From the NCBI RefSeq assembly GCF_047495875.1, contig NC_092460.1, positions 1,798,001-1,862,000 on the forward strand: 64,000 nt of DNA, in the 5' to 3' direction. Shown one piece after another: positions 13,233 through 26,935 of the stretch. The notes under the pieces were generated by a model. The model was not told the origin of the DNA. It searched no databases and saw only the letters and a list, made by a program, of their open reading frames with translations. Source of the stretch: Pithys albifrons albifrons. Its lineage: Eukaryota; Chordata; Aves; Passeriformes; Thamnophilidae. Each line of letters starts with the position of its first letter. The first letter of the stretch is position 1. Made by a program: the position numbers and the translations under genes.

Positions 13233-16200
13233 CACTGGCTCCATGTGAACCTGAAATGCCCAGCTGGCAGCTGGTTGTGCCACAGAGGGGCACAGGAACC
13301 CACCCAGGGCTCTGCCTGCCCAAGCTGCTGCCCAAGCCCTGCAGATCCCACGTCTCAGGCACAGGTTATTCACTGACCACCTTCCTTTTCCAACCACCAC
13401 CACCATCCACTCCTCATCACCTCCTCCTGCCACCCTCGAGCCTCTGCCCACAGAATGAGGATAAGAAGATCATTGCAGCCCAGCCACACTGAAGAACAGC
13501 CCCACAGTTCCTCCCTGCACAAGCCACTAGTTCTGGTTTGTGTGTATTTATTCAGCTTTTGCTGAGAAATTCCCTTGGATATATCAAACCCAACCCTCTC
13601 CAGGCCACCCCACTGAGGGAGCAGCAGCTCTGCCCAGAGCCAGCTCTCTCCATGCCATCCACACCATTCCAACAAGGAGCCTGAGCCCAGAACACACACA
13701 CAGCCTCAGTGCTGGGCACAGTAACACACATTTATCTGAAAAAAAAATCGAGATAAACTCACCTTTGCACTTGCAAGATAATACATATTTATAAACAACT
13801 GTTCTCCTTTCCACTCCCCAATATCAGGGCACTGTGCCTTTACACTTTAAAAATCTAAATATTGAGAGTATGGTTAAAATTAGCACAGTGCAAAAGGTAC
13901 TGCCAATGAATTACCCATCAATAAAAACCCTCTCTGGAGGTGGGAGAAACTCTTGGAGCTTCCAACACGCACCACGGAGCAGATATTCAAAGGAGCTGAG
14001 TCACTGTGGGCTTCTGAAAGGAGCCTGAACCACCACTTGGAGGATGACAGAACACTGACAGCCACTTCAAAATCTCTGAGAGATAAAAGTTTTTCTTTTA
14101 AAGTTACTGACTTCTTAAGTCTGAGGCTGCAACTCATTTCCTGACACTTTTTCTTCCCCTTTATTTCTGTTTTTTGAATGCTTTGATATCGAGTTCCCAT
14201 CAGGATGTTTAACTTCAGACATCAGAGCAAGGACCAGGCTCACCAGACTTCTAAAAGCCCAGAGCAGACAAGCAAATCCAGTGGTGTCTGCACAGAAAAG
14301 GCACAAGAAAGAAAACAGAAAATGTAAATATTGGAATAGCTGAAGGCAACACAAGGTACAGCAAGATGGAACTAACTCAGTGTGGGATGCAGAGAACTCC
14401 ACTCAATCCCCTGCCAGGGTCAGGCAGCAACAAACCTCAGGAAGGCACCCCAAAGACCCTCAGGAAGGTTTGGAGCCACCAGGTATGAAACTGTAGCAGA
14501 GAAAGCTGAAGGGAAAAAATGAAAGCAAACAGAAATTCCCTGTCCCTGGAACGGGCCTGAAAACATGAACCAGTTCTGATCTCCATCCCACCCAAGAACT
14601 TTTCCTCCAAGGTTTTGGTTTGTGCTTCTTTTTTTTCCCCTGTTGAATTTCAGAAAATGAAAAACTTGAATATATTCATATTCTTTCTCAGGAAGGGGTT
14701 CTTGGAGAAGATACAAGAATAAAATCTCTTCTCCTGTTCAGTGCTGAACATTCAGTTTTACTCATCAGTGTGAAGAATAAGAATCCCACACGGGCTCCCA
14801 GCTCCCCAAACTGTGCTAAGGGCTTTCCTCTCTTCTTGCTCTACTCCCTCTCCCCATTCCGTGCTGCTCCTTGGGGTGCAGAGGGAACAGCCTGCAGGGA
14901 GTTCAGCCCCACTCAGCTGCAGCTTTGCCTCACTCAAACACTCCTCAGAGCAAAAATTAACTCCATTTGCCCCCTCTCTGGCTTTCTGTGCTGCTCCTCT
15001 GCCTCCAAGGGCCCAACCACAGCTCAGCACTGAGGGCTGGGGAGACTGAACAGCCAATGTGAAGAAAAGCTTCTGGTCCTGGGGGGGAACTCCAGCTAAA
15101 TACTAAAAAATAAACACAAAAACATCTTCCCTGTTTTTTGCACAAAAATTAGAAATTAAATGTCAGGACTGAAAGAACTTGATATATTAGTGGATATTCC
15201 TACCATAAGCTACTGCAATTAAATATAAAATAACCTTTATATAGAGCACTCCTTTCTCCCACAGTGTTTATTTGTACATATATATTTATACACACATGAA
15301 GGTGTAAGATAAATAAGCTGTTAAACTCCAAATTGTTCTCTGCAGGCCAATTCTGATCCCAACTCAGAATTATCATCCCTTGAGTTCCCCAACCCCTCTC
15401 AAAGCACAGAAACTTCCAGCACATGCTGACTGCATATGGAAGAGATAATATCTGGAATTAAATCCCCTGGATCCCATTTGAAGGATCTTCTCATTGTCAT
15501 TCTTCATGACCAAGGCCTGACAAGGAGTGGGAGGATGGAAACTCATCACTTATTTTAAAATCTGTCAATAATAACCAAGAACATTATCTGTGAAATCCAT
15601 ATTGCCTTCAGATTTCCCTTCCAACCCCTCAGCCATGGAGCTCAGAGTGCTGCCACTGCTGTTCCCAGAGGGAAAGGGCATTTTCCCCACCAAACACACA
15701 CAGTCACCAGCCCATTCCCACTGTCAGACTCTCCCACACCAGCCAAGCAATGACAACGTTTTTATTCCCCAGAAAAACGCTGTGATTGAGTTACTTTTAC
15801 AGGACCTCAAGTTGGGATCAGCTGTTGTGGCAACCACATGAGAATGGGGTACATTCTCTGCTTTTAATCAGTGAGGAAAACTTTGGGAGGACAGAATTAA
15901 GTCAACACAACCCCCAGTGAAACTGCAGGTGTGTGTCTGCTCCAAGGAGCATCTTTGCTCACCACCAATGCTCAGACACAAGTGGGAACTCAAAGCCCTG
16001 CTTATGGCAAGAACATCCAGTTAAAATGGGATAAAAATGCTGTAGCTGAGGAAGGCTCTGCCTGTGCTGGAGTTCTGTGACCAAGCAAACATCACAGACC
16101 CACCTCTGGTCCTTCAGCCTCTGGGCTGGTAAATCAAAGCTCTGGACAGATGGTGGGTTTGCCAGCTCAGCAAAGCAATTCCTGCTGCTGGAGGAGAGTG

Positions 16201-16237
16201 GGGAGCCCTGAGGTCAGTCCAGTCCTGCTGTCCTGAG

Positions 16238-17436
16238 GCCCCCCAGCTGCCCAGAGGGGGCTGAGCTCCCCCTGAGCCCCCCCAGCTGCCCAGAGGGGGC
16301 TGAGCCCCTCCTGAGGTGCCCAGAGGGGGCTGAGCTCCCCCTGAGGTGCCCAGAGGGGGCTGAGCTCCCCCTGAGCCCCCCCAGAGCTGCCCAGAGGGGG
16401 CTGAGCTCCCCCTGAGCCCCCCCAGAGCTGCCCAGAGGGGGCTGAGCCCCTCCTGAGCCCCCCCAGAGCTGCCCAGAGGGGGCTGAGCTCCCCCTGAGCC
16501 CCCCCAGAGCTGCCCAGAGGGGGCTGAGCCCCTCCTGAGGTGCCCAGAGGGGGCTGAGCTCCCCCTGAGCCCCCCCAGAGCTGCCCAGAGGGGGCTGAGC
16601 TCCCCCTGAGCCCCCTCAGAGCTGCCCAGAGGGGGCTGAGCCCCTCCTGAGCCCCCCCAGAGCTGCCCAGAGGGGGCTGAGCTCCCCCTGAGCCCCCCCA
16701 GAGCTGCCCAGAGGGGGCTGAGCTCCCCCTGAGCCCCCCCAGAGCTGCCCAGAGGGGGCTGAGCTCCCCCTGAGCCCCCCCAGAGCTGCCCAGAGGGGGC
16801 TGAGCTCCCCCTGAGCCCCCCCAGAGCTGCCCAGAGGGGGCTGAGCTCCCCCTGAGCCCCCCCAGAGCTGCCCAGAGGGGGCTGAGCTCCCCCTGAGCCC
16901 CCCCAGAGCTGCCCAGAGGGGGCTGAGCTCCCCCTGAGCCCCCCCAGAGCTGCCCAGAGGGGGCTGAGCTCCCCCTGAGCCCCCCCAGAGCTGCCCAGAG
17001 GGGGCTGAGCTCCCCCTGAGCCCCCCCAGAGGGGGCTGAGCCCCTCCTGAGGTGCCCAGAGGGGGCTGAGCTCCCCCTGAGCTCCCCCTGAGGTGCCCAG
17101 AGGGGGCTGAGCTCCCCCTGAGGTGCCCAGAGGGGGCTGAGCCCCCCCCCCAGAGCTGCCCAGAGGGGGCTGAGCCCCCCCCCCAGAGCTGCCCAGAGGG
17201 GGCTGAGCCCTCCCCCCAGAGCTGCCCAGAGGGGGCTGAGCCCTCCCCCCAGAGCTGCCCAGAGGGGGCTGAGCCCTCCCCCCAGAGCTGCCCAGAGGGG
17301 GCTGAGCCCTCCCCCCAGAGCTGCCCAGAGGGGGCTGAGCCCTCCCCCCAGAGCTGCCCAGAGGGGGCTGAGCCCTCCCCCCAGAGCTGCCCAGAGGGGG
17401 CTGAGCCCTCCCCCCAGAGCTGCCCAGAGGGGGCTC
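16238..17436. repeat. 41-bp then 33-bp C-rich minisatellite
   Basis: All units share GCTGCCCAGAGGGGGCTGAG. To about 17.14 kb the unit is 41 bp with GCTCCCCCTGAGCCCCCCCA. From there to 17.43 kb it is 33 bp with CCCTCCCCCCAGA. Some units are shortened to AGGTGCCCAGAGG. The minus strand carries dense runs of five to nine G. The many overlapping open frames here are products of the repeat. Confidence 0.98.
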
Positions 17437-20400
17437 CTCCTCCCACAGGGCACCCTTCCCTTCCACCAACACAGGTCTATCCCAGTTTCTCTGACAATAC
17501 AGCACAGTTTTCTGGCAGAGGGGCAGCTGGGGACGGGGACCCTGAGCCCAGAGCAGCCCAGACTGCCCTGGGCCAGCCCCAGCTCTGCCTCCTGGGGCTC
17601 CTCCAAGCCCAGTGTGCTGAGCCCACAACATCACGTGCTGCTCCGGAGGGGAGGGGAAGCATTTTTGTAGCTCTAGCTCAGATTTTTTCCTTTTCAGGCT
17701 GGCTGCTCCCTCCTGCAGCTCCCTCACTTCCTCATGCCTGCGAGCTCTGTGTTTATTTTTGCCGTGGATAATTTTTAACCTCGACAAATGCAGGGGTTGA
17801 CATTCAGCAAAGGCAAGGTCTAAGTGCTACCAGATTGCTCCTGCTCAGCACAGCTCCCTGGATGCTCCAAAGCCAGCCCGGGCTGCTGCTCTGCTGCAGG
17901 AGCATCTCCAGCAGTGCCTGTGCTGGTTCCTCACCCTGAGCATCTCACAGGGGGCTCTGCAGCCCCAGCACAGGGAGCTGTGTTTGCACTGAACTCCTGC
18001 ACACCCTGCAATCAAACAGATGAGAGTTGCCAACACCAAGAACTCGGGGCTGACTGTTTTCACAAATTAGGAATGAAGGAAGTGTTGGCCCTAACACTTA
18101 AGTCTCTCTCTGACTGCAGAGTTGTTCATTAGAATATAATTTTCGCTGCATTTAGTGTCAATCTGGAATGGCTGGTCTGTGTTTCAGATGCTCCTGTGAG
18201 ACATAAGGCTCCTTTTACACATTTGGTAGGGCCACTAAATGCCAATCCAGGATTTTTGCCACTCCCTACCCCCAACCAGCAGCTGCCAAGCAAGGGAACA
18301 ACCAGTTACTTCCCAGTTTATTCCCCAAGAACCAGTAAGGTGCTTTTTAGGACAGACCTCAAAGCAGCAAATTCCTTTTTGGATGGCAAAAAAAAAAAAA
18401 AGCCAAGCACTTCTCAGAGACACAAACCTTCCCCAACAGCTCACTGGATTCCTGGCATTTGGATCCCAGACCTGGAAGTTATGCAGGAAAGACTGGAGGG
18501 TTTTATACAGGCAGGCCCCCAATCACAGGAAGCTTGAGAGACCAGCACTGGCACCTTGATCCCCACCCAGCAAGGGGCAGAACCAGCTGGAGCAGCTCCA
18601 GGAGCACTCAGGGAAGGAGAGAACTCACACTCAGGTGTTCACACACTGCTCTTGCTCAGGGGAGAACAGGCTGCCCAGAAAATGAGAAGTGATTTCACTT
18701 GGGTTCCTCTCTGACTAATTAATGACTTCCATGAGGCACTTGGACACTGGAAGGTCTCCCTCCTTTGGTGGGGGTACCCAGAATATTTACTGCTAAAGTA
18801 AATAACCTAAATTGAAAATACTTCTGGATTGGAACTGCTTTCAAAATAAAAAAGCCTTATTTTTTAAGTAAAACAATAAAGTTTTCAGTGTAAGTTGATG
18901 CAATAAGCACAGAACTTCACTCTGTCCCAACAGCCAGGGAAACGAGATGATAAAGAACAGGCTCTGAAGGGTTTGACAGAGCAGCTCCTCAGGGGTGTCA
19001 CAGGGCATTTACCTGCTCCCTCTGAGACATGAAACACCCCCTGAGCACAGCAAGACAAGGAATGAGAGGAAATCCAACCTGGACACAGAAAACGGGAAAG
19101 GGGAAAAACCATGAGGGGCCAGGTGTGGTTTCCTCAGACTCTGGGAGAGCAGAACAACAGGAATCCTGAAGCACCAACATGCAAATGTGCACAGAGGATC
19201 CAGGAATGTGGATCCCACCTTCCTGAGCTGCCCCAGGAATCGGAGCAAGGAGAGCCACGAGGAAGTGTCAGAGCCCTCCGGGGGAGGTGTTTCTGTGAAC
19301 CAAACTCAGCTGTGTTTGTCACCAAACCTCTGTGACTGCCCAGAGCTGTCCTGGGAGAGCCCCCAAGGGAATTACAGCTGCTTTCCACTAATGACAGACA
19401 CTTCAAACCCTAACTCCAAACTCCTGCCAGAAGAGGTGATAATTAATTGATAATTCACAGGCTAACAGGAACACCAAGAGCTGCCCCCAAACTGGGGAGC
19501 ATCTTTTAGATGCTCCTTGTCTAAATCTCCTCCCCGTGTGTTTGGGGCTCCCAAGCACCAGCAGTGCTGGAACTCAACTCCACAGAACTCCAGTTCAACC
19601 AGCAGGGAGAACAGGCAGCTCACCCAGTGTATTATATATTTTTAATATTAATACCCAAGTAACCAACTTGCACGTAAGAAAACAGTAATTCATCTCAGCT
19701 CCTGAACTGCCAAGAAACAACCTTTGGCTCAACCCTCAGTTTGACAGAATCTCACCCAAGGCAGCTCAGTGAGCCTTGGGCACAACAACTGCCCTCTCCC
19801 TCCCTCAGGTGTTCTGGGCTGGCACAGCATTTCACACCCCAGACCTCACCAACCAGTGTCTCCCTCCAGTCTCTCAGCACTTCAGACAACCAGTGAGCAG
19901 CTGAAGATGTTCCCAGGACCTGGGAAATTGCTGCTCTCACAAACAGCATTTTTGCCCCCAAACTTCATGACTCCATCCATCTGTTTGCATCTTTCCAGGA
20001 GTGAGACTCTCCCCTGCAAGGCACTCAGGCTGTGCCAGCAGAAGGCACAGCAAAACCTGCTCTCAAGTTTATCTGAAGGTCCTCTGGAAGCTCCTGGGAC
20101 TCACCAGCACCTCAACCTTCCCAGCTCCCAGAACAGGCTCTGAGAGCCTTCACAAGCCACAGAGCAAGAGAGATGGAGGGCAGAGAACCACCCAACAGTT
20201 GAGCTACCCTAAATATTAAGCAAGCCCCAAATTTTAATAACTTTGCTATATTAGAAGATCTGCACCAATGTCACCCCACCCCCACAACTCATCAAGGCAT
20301 TTCACTCCCTTGGGCTCTTGTGACTAAGTATAATATTTCATTAAATATCCTGTTCATACTGGCTGATGTACCAGGGAACACACTAATTTTAGCAAACTGA

Positions 20401-21223
20401 TTAGCTAGTTCTTTCTAACTGAATGTTATTGTAGCTAAGGTCAGGTTTTGCTCTGAAACTATGGCAACAAAGCCACAGTATTCCTTTGTCTACAAGGCTG
20501 GGGTAGGTTTATTAACAGAACTGCTCTACTTAATAGCTCAGCACTACTTTTTGGCAATCCCTGCCTTGATCCTACCTGAAATACCCTGAACTTTCCCCAG
20601 GGGAAAAGGCTCAGACCTGCACGAGCTGAGGAGGAATGAAATGTTCAAAGCAGCATTTTGGCTCTTCCTCCCTTTCTTTCATGGTCACCAACCAGCAGTT
20701 CCCACCCTGTCCTGCCCAGAGTCACAGCCCCCCACATGTTCACATGGGCAGCCAAAGTGCTCAGATCAAACCTCTCCCTGGAGTCCCAACAAACCCTTTC
20801 CCTGCAGTACCTGCACCAGCAGGTTGGGTTTCCCCCAGTGCTGCAGTTTGGGGTATTAATGGCATTTTCTGCCTCAGAGGGGCCCTGCTCTGCCTCCATC
20901 CCCTGCACAACAGCCAAGATGAAACCACCGGGAAACCAGAAGTTGGCAGGAGCTGTTTGGCCACAGAGCAGCACGAAAACACAGCCCAGCAAACCTTTAC
21001 AGCCCGTGCCCTGCACCCCCACAGACACAGACCCAGCTCCTCCTCCTCACTCCCCACAACTTGGTGTGACCAAGGTGAGCAGACCCTCCTCATCTGTGCC
21101 ACCAGACCCTTCCCACTGGTCTTGGCAGGACACAGGAAAAAAAACCAAACTAAACCACCTCAATTAAACCAATTATTACTTAGCAAGTCATTTATGCACT
21201 ATTTAAGGTCAGGACACCAGCAC

Positions 21224-21352
21224 AGTCCCAGAATGTTTGGGCTGGAGGGAATTAAAGCCCATCCCATCCACCCCTGCCATGGCAGGGACACCTCCCACCA
21301 GCCCAGGGTGCTCCAAGCCCTGTCCAACCTGGCCTGGGACACTCCCAGGGCT
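21224..21352 (-). mobile_element. CR1 LINE 3' fragment
   Basis: A reverse-orientation CR1 tail with CCACCCCTGCCATGGCAGGG and GGTGCTCCAAGCCCTGTCC. It lies directly beside a second copy in the same orientation. Confidence 0.88.
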
Positions 21353-21361
21353 GGGGTTAAA

Positions 21362-21536
21362 TCACAGAATCATAGAATGGCTTGGGTTGGAAGGACCTCA
21401 AAGCCCAGCCCATCCCATCCCACCCAGTGCCACTCCTGCCATGGGCAGGGACACCTCCCACCAGCCCAGGGTGCTCCAAGCCCTGTCCAACCTGGGACAC
21501 TCCAGGGCTGGGGCAGCCACAGCTTCTCTGGGCAAC
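21362..21536 (-). mobile_element. CR1 LINE 3' fragment (adjacent second copy)
   Basis: It starts with TCACAGAATCATAGAATGGC and has the same sequence and orientation as the neighbouring fragment. Two insertions or a tandem duplication could explain the pair. Confidence 0.9.
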
Positions 21537-23251
21537 AAAGGATCATGGAATTGGGATGTCTTTGGGATGTTCTGGTGCTTCATCACAAATACCTTCCCAC
21601 TGGACTCCAAACCTGTCTGGCTTCACAGCCCAAACTTCAGTGGACATAAAGCACATTTGCTGTATGAAAATACAACACTTTCAGCTTCCCAGTTCCTTTA
21701 AATACCCAAATGCCAGAGTGCCAATTGTGCCCAACATCTCCCTGTCCGTGGGCTGCAGTGGGCCCAGCACTCAGGATTTAGGCTCAGGATTCAGGAATCC
21801 TTCTTCAAATAAAGGGCAGCACATTCAAATGTGCACGAGCAGTTGGCAGTTTCCAGTGCAGTTCTATAAATACTGAAAGATTCCTCATCGAGGCAGCAAA
21901 ATGTGTTTTAGATTTTAACTATATCCTAATTCAGCAAGATTGAAAGTTTTTTTCCTACTCAACATGCCCAGTGCTTCAATTTCAAATAAAAAAATTACTG
22001 CCATACATTAGACTGTATTTTTATCATTTTTTTTCTTCCATCATACCAATCTAAAAGTTCATCTGATTTTACATTAAATCATCCTTTAGGAGTCTTTTTG
22101 AGAAGGGGGTGAGAAGTATAATTTTTTTTATTTTTGTGCTGTTTGACCACAAAAGCACAAAAGAGAGTATTTAAGAGAGTATTTACTGTTGTGACCTCAT
22201 TTCCTACTTTTGGTATTCAGAGAGTGCATTTTAATGTGTCTGGGATAGCCCCAAACCAAAGAGGAGTCAGTTTTCCACTGCAAGGGATGGATTTGATGTG
22301 TTTCTCCCCCACATCCTCGTGCTAAGCTTTGGCCTTGGCACTCGAGCAGCCTCAGAAGTTCTGCCTCCTGCATGAAAAATGAATCCTGCTGTTTGAACTG
22401 CTAATAGATGGTTATCAGAGTGAATAAAAAAGGTCACATTTAGACATTAGTTTAAATATTCCCTAAAGGAATCCAGGCACCTTAATAATTAATGCCCCCA
22501 AACATTTCTGCAGTGCTACAAACTCCAGGACCAAGAGGAAGAGGAGCCCAAGCCTGGCTGTGAGCTCAGCTCTGGCCCCTGCTCTCCTCCCCACCACCCT
22601 CAGCACAACACCCATCCAGCTGCTCTGCCAAGGGCTGAGACTCAAACAGCTCAGACATTCCCCACCAAAGTTTCAAAAGCTGATAGAGGCATTTTCCCCA
22701 GAGCAGGGAGAGCAAGAGGATTCCAGGCCACACTCACTGGGAGCTGAACACAGGATGGTGCCACATCTGATACCACAAACCCCCCAAAGAACAAGGGGAC
22801 AGCACTGAACCCCCTCAGTGCCAAGGAAATGCTCTCCAGATGCTGCTAAGATTTTTCCAAAACTAGCAGGAAGAAGGATTTGGTTATTTTAGTTTGGTTT
22901 TCAATTTTCTGAAGTGTTTGGGAAAACTATGTATGTGACCCTTCAACTGAAAAACTCCCTTAATCTCAGCCCTGATGCCAAGCCATAAACAAGGTTGCAT
23001 TGACTAAATAAGGGTAAATAATGTGCATATAGAGCAGCAGAGCCTCTGAGATCACTGATTTCCTTCACTTGGAGTGTCCCTCATAACACAGAGCAGGAGT
23101 GTAGAGGCTTCAGATCACTGATGGCAAAGCCAGGAAGGACAAACCCCAAAACATTTCTGCTGTGGAGAAGCCCACGGAATTCCATCAGTGCTGGGCACAG
23201 GGATAATTTAAGGCTTATCCACCAAAACTATGAGGGTGATGAGGCACTGTC

Positions 23252-23390
23252 TGTTCCATCCCTGGGAGTGTCCCAGGCCAGGTTGGACAGGACTTGGAGC
23301 ACCCTGGGCTGGTGGGAGGTGTCCCTGCCCATGGCAGGGGTGGCACTGGGTGGGTTTTGGGGTCCCTTCCAACCCAAACCATTCTGAGCC
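23252..23390 (+). mobile_element. CR1 LINE 3' fragment
   Basis: Plus-orientation tail: CCAGGCCAGGTTGGACAGGA, CCCATGGCAGGGGTGGCACT and GGTCCCTTCCAACCCAAACC. Confidence 0.9.
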
Positions 23391-23844
23391 TCACACTAAA
23401 TCCATTTTTTACACATTTATATTTCCACACCAAAGCTCTGCAGTGCCCAGGGGGTTCCTGGTGCAGCCCAGGCTGAGCCCCTCCAGCAGCAGGAGCACTC
23501 AGGGCAGGCTGGGACCAAAAGGACAAACACCATTTGAACTCCTCATCTCCTGCCTCGCCATGAGGGTATTTTAAGTCTAAGATATGGGTTCATTCCTTGA
23601 ACATCTTGCCAAAAAAAGAGTGTTGCCCAGCAACTACTAAAACAATGTTCTGGAAGGAGGGAGCTGCTGGACAGATTAACCCAGTGCATGCCCTTGTCCC
23701 AGAGCTCCTGCACAGCTCCTGGATGCTGGCACAGCTCTGCAGCCCCAGGGCTGAGCTGCAGGGGATTTGCTGGGAGGGCTGTCAGACAGCCTGGCTGGCT
23801 GGAGGAGCAGGGCCTGGCACTGCACAGACACGCTGGGCTGTGCT

Positions 23845-24642
23845 CCAGGACAAAGGGACACCAGGAGGAGTGCCCAGGCAGCAGCTCCAGGACAAAGGGA
23901 CACCAGGAGGAGTGCCCAGGCAGCAGCTCCAGGGCAAATGGACACCAGGAGGAGTGCCCAGGCAGCAGCTCCAGGGCAAAGGGACACCAGGAGGAGTGCC
24001 CAGGCAGCAGCTCCAGGACAAATGGACACTGAGAAGTGCCCAGGCAGCAGCTCCAGGGCAAATGGACACTGAGAAGTGCCCAGGCAGCAGAACCAGGACA
24101 AAGGGACACCAGGAGGAGTGCCCAGGCAGCAGCTCCAGGACAAAGGGACACCAGGAGGAGTGCCCAGGCAGCAGCTCCAGGACAAAGGGACACCGAGGAG
24201 AAGTGCCCAGGCAGCAGCTCCAGGACAAAGGGACACCAGGAGGAGTGCCCAGGCAGCAGCTCCAGGACAAAGGGACATCAGGAGGAGTGCCCAGGCAGCA
24301 GCTCCAGGACAAAGGGACACCAAGGAGCTGTGCCCAGGCAGCAGAACCAGGACAAAGGGACACCAGGAGGAGTGCCCAGGCAGCAGCTCCAGGACAAAGG
24401 GACACCAGGAGGAGTGCCCAGGCAGCAGCTCCAGGACAAATGGACACCAGAAGGAGTGCCCAGGTAGCAGAACCAGGACAAATGGACACTGAGAAGTGCC
24501 CAGGTAGCAGCTCCAGGACAAATGGACACCAAGGAGCTGTGCCCAGGCAGCAGTTCCAGGACAAATGGACACTGAGAAATGCCCAGGCAGCAGAACCAGG
24601 ACAAATGGACACCAGGAGCCCTGCCCAGGCAGCAGAACCAGC
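23845..24642. repeat. 42-bp minisatellite (39-bp variants)
   Basis: About 19 copies of GCCCAGGCAGCAGCTCCAGG then ACAAAGGGACACCAGGAGGAGT. Shorter 39-bp units read ACACTGAGAAGT at the end. Both lengths are multiples of three, which keeps frames open on both strands. Confidence 0.98.
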
Positions 24643-26695
24643 TGTAGAGCCCACCCAACACCAGGGCTCACCCTGCAGCCCCAGCTGGTATGCCCAGCCC
24701 AGCCAAGGCTCACCCTGCCAACCCTGGGGCTGGCTCAGAACCACATCTGCCCCCCTGCATTTAGGCAGGACTCATCCCAGTGAAATGGGGGTCCTGGCCA
24801 AGCTGAGGGGCAGCTCCAGGTCACACCAATCCTCGCTGCTCAAAGGGAACTCATTTCCAGCCCCTCTGCCATGCACAGGGACACTCAAAGGCAACAATTA
24901 GGGAGCATTTCCAGCTCCACACAAAACATGAAACGCCTTTGCTGTTCAGAGCAGTGCAGATAACCAAGGAACTGTCACACTCTTTCTTTTTTTGGAGGCT
25001 TGTACAAGTAGGATTTCTTCCAGGAATCTCATCTTGTACACATTTAGAACATTTAAGGAAAAAAACCTCTTTCGCAAGAGTGTTCATGTCAATGTTTTTA
25101 AAGAGAAATACCCTAATAAAAATAAAAGTAACTCTTCAGTCTTAGTGTTTTGCAAGGCAGTTTGAGAGAGTTCTGAATGAGCTGGAGCTGAAGGTACAAA
25201 GGGCCTGAGCAACACCATGCCTGAAAAAAACCAAACACACCCAAAACACCATTTCTAAAGTGGAGTCAGAAAGCCAAAGTAAAGCAAACAGTGAAATCTC
25301 ACAGGCCACAATTACCATCCAGCCTCAAACCACTACCAGGAGCTCTGTAATCCTGACTGGGAGGGGGAGAAGAAAGGAAACAAATTCAGCCTTCACACCT
25401 TCAACTGGCCAAAGGAATATTTTAAGGAGCCAGAGGCATCACAGCATTGAGGATGTGAAATAATTGTGGGTAAACACTCCAAGGAACTCGAGGGTGCTGC
25501 ACCAATCCCTTCCTTTGGAGCTCCTGAACTCCAGCACTTCAGGTTTCCCCATCTAATATCCCCTTGGATTTTTTTAATATTTTTTAACTTTTCCTCCAAG
25601 CTTTACCTGAACTATCCCCCTCCTCTCTTGCACTTCACCCCTTCCAGGGCTCCACCACCCCCAGATCCCTCTGTCAGCCTCCCTGTTCCACAATCTGTGT
25701 CTCCAAGGCAGGTGTGGTGTCCCTGGGCTCGCTGTCCCCTGCCCTGCAGCAGCTCCCATGCCCAGCTCTGGCCATGCTGCTGCTCTCCAGCCCCTTCCCC
25801 AGCACTTCCCTGGCTGGATTTGCTGCAGGACAACTCCAAGCCAACACTTCTCAGAGCAGGGACCCACCACACAAACCCCAGCTCCGTTTCAGCTGGGAAA
25901 TGGTGGCTTTGGGGAACACATTCCCCAGGCAGGGAATGTTCTCCCACCCCAAGCAGGTTATCAGTGGTCAGGGGCAGAACTCACACTGAAGCATTCCTGG
26001 CAAATCCCTCTCCCAGGAGAGGCTCTCTCCAGACAGAGGGATGGGACACAGACCCCCCACCTTGTGCTCTTCTCTTTTCCAAGGGTCTAAACCAGAGGAA
26101 AACCCACCCCCTCTCACCTGGGCCTTGCTGCTGGAGGAGATGCAGCTGAGTCTGAACCCCTGCAACACCTGTGGCCAAGGAAAAAGCAGGATGGATTCCT
26201 TCTGCCACTGGACACACAGGTTTGGGTTCACACTGAATTCTCCTGGAGACATGGCTGCAGATCTAAGCATCCAATCTTCCTTCCAGAGACCTCTCATTGC
26301 TTCCATTAAGCGTGAAATTTATATGTGCAAGTGTCTTACGTGTCCCCACGGAATAAAGATCAGCTCTGAGAAGCTCAGAATGACATTGCTCAGAATCAGT
26401 GCCCAAAGCAAGACTCCCCCAGCCTGGCCAAACGGCACAGCTCCTCCCAGATGGGCTGACCTGCCCCTGGACACCTGACAGCACAGCTGCTTTCCAGGGG
26501 AAGACACACAGACAAAAACCAGGTATGAAAATCACAGCAGTGTTTTTCCAGCCCTCTGGAAAGGCATAATGCAACTCACTGCCATTGGATTCCTTTTATT
26601 CTTGCTCTAATGAGGTTTTTAACCATTCCTTCCCAGTTCCCTGGGTTTGATCCCAGTTCAGGTCTCCAGCTGCACTCCCAGTGGTGACTTGTATG

Positions 26696-26935
26696 AATCC
26701 CAGAATGGTTTGGGTGGGAAGGGACCTCAAAGTCCCTCCAGTGCCACCCCTGCCATGGGCAGGGACACCTCCCACCAGCCCAGGTTGCTCCAAGCCCTGT
26801 CCAACCTGGCTTTGGACACTCCCAGGGATGGGGCAGCCACAGCTGCTCTGCCCAACCTGTGCCAGGGCCTGCCCACCCTCCCAGCCAGGAATTCCTTCCC
26901 AATATCCCATCCAAATCTACCCCTTCCATAAACAG
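26696..26935 (-). mobile_element. CR1 LINE 3' fragment
   Basis: A reverse CR1 tail running from ATCCCAGAATGGTTTGGG through the CCATGGGCAGGGACACCTCC block to CAGCCAGGAATTCCTTCCCA. It is closely similar to the copy at 53.4 kb. Confidence 0.9.

Noticed and set aside
16114..17787. Overlapping open frames up to about 557 codons on the minus strand
   Set aside because: They coincide with the 41/33-bp array and merely repeat its translation. They have no start context, splice signals or known domain.
23597..24901. 434-codon plus-strand frame
   Set aside because: It is generated by the 42/39-bp array. Both unit lengths are multiples of three and stop-free.
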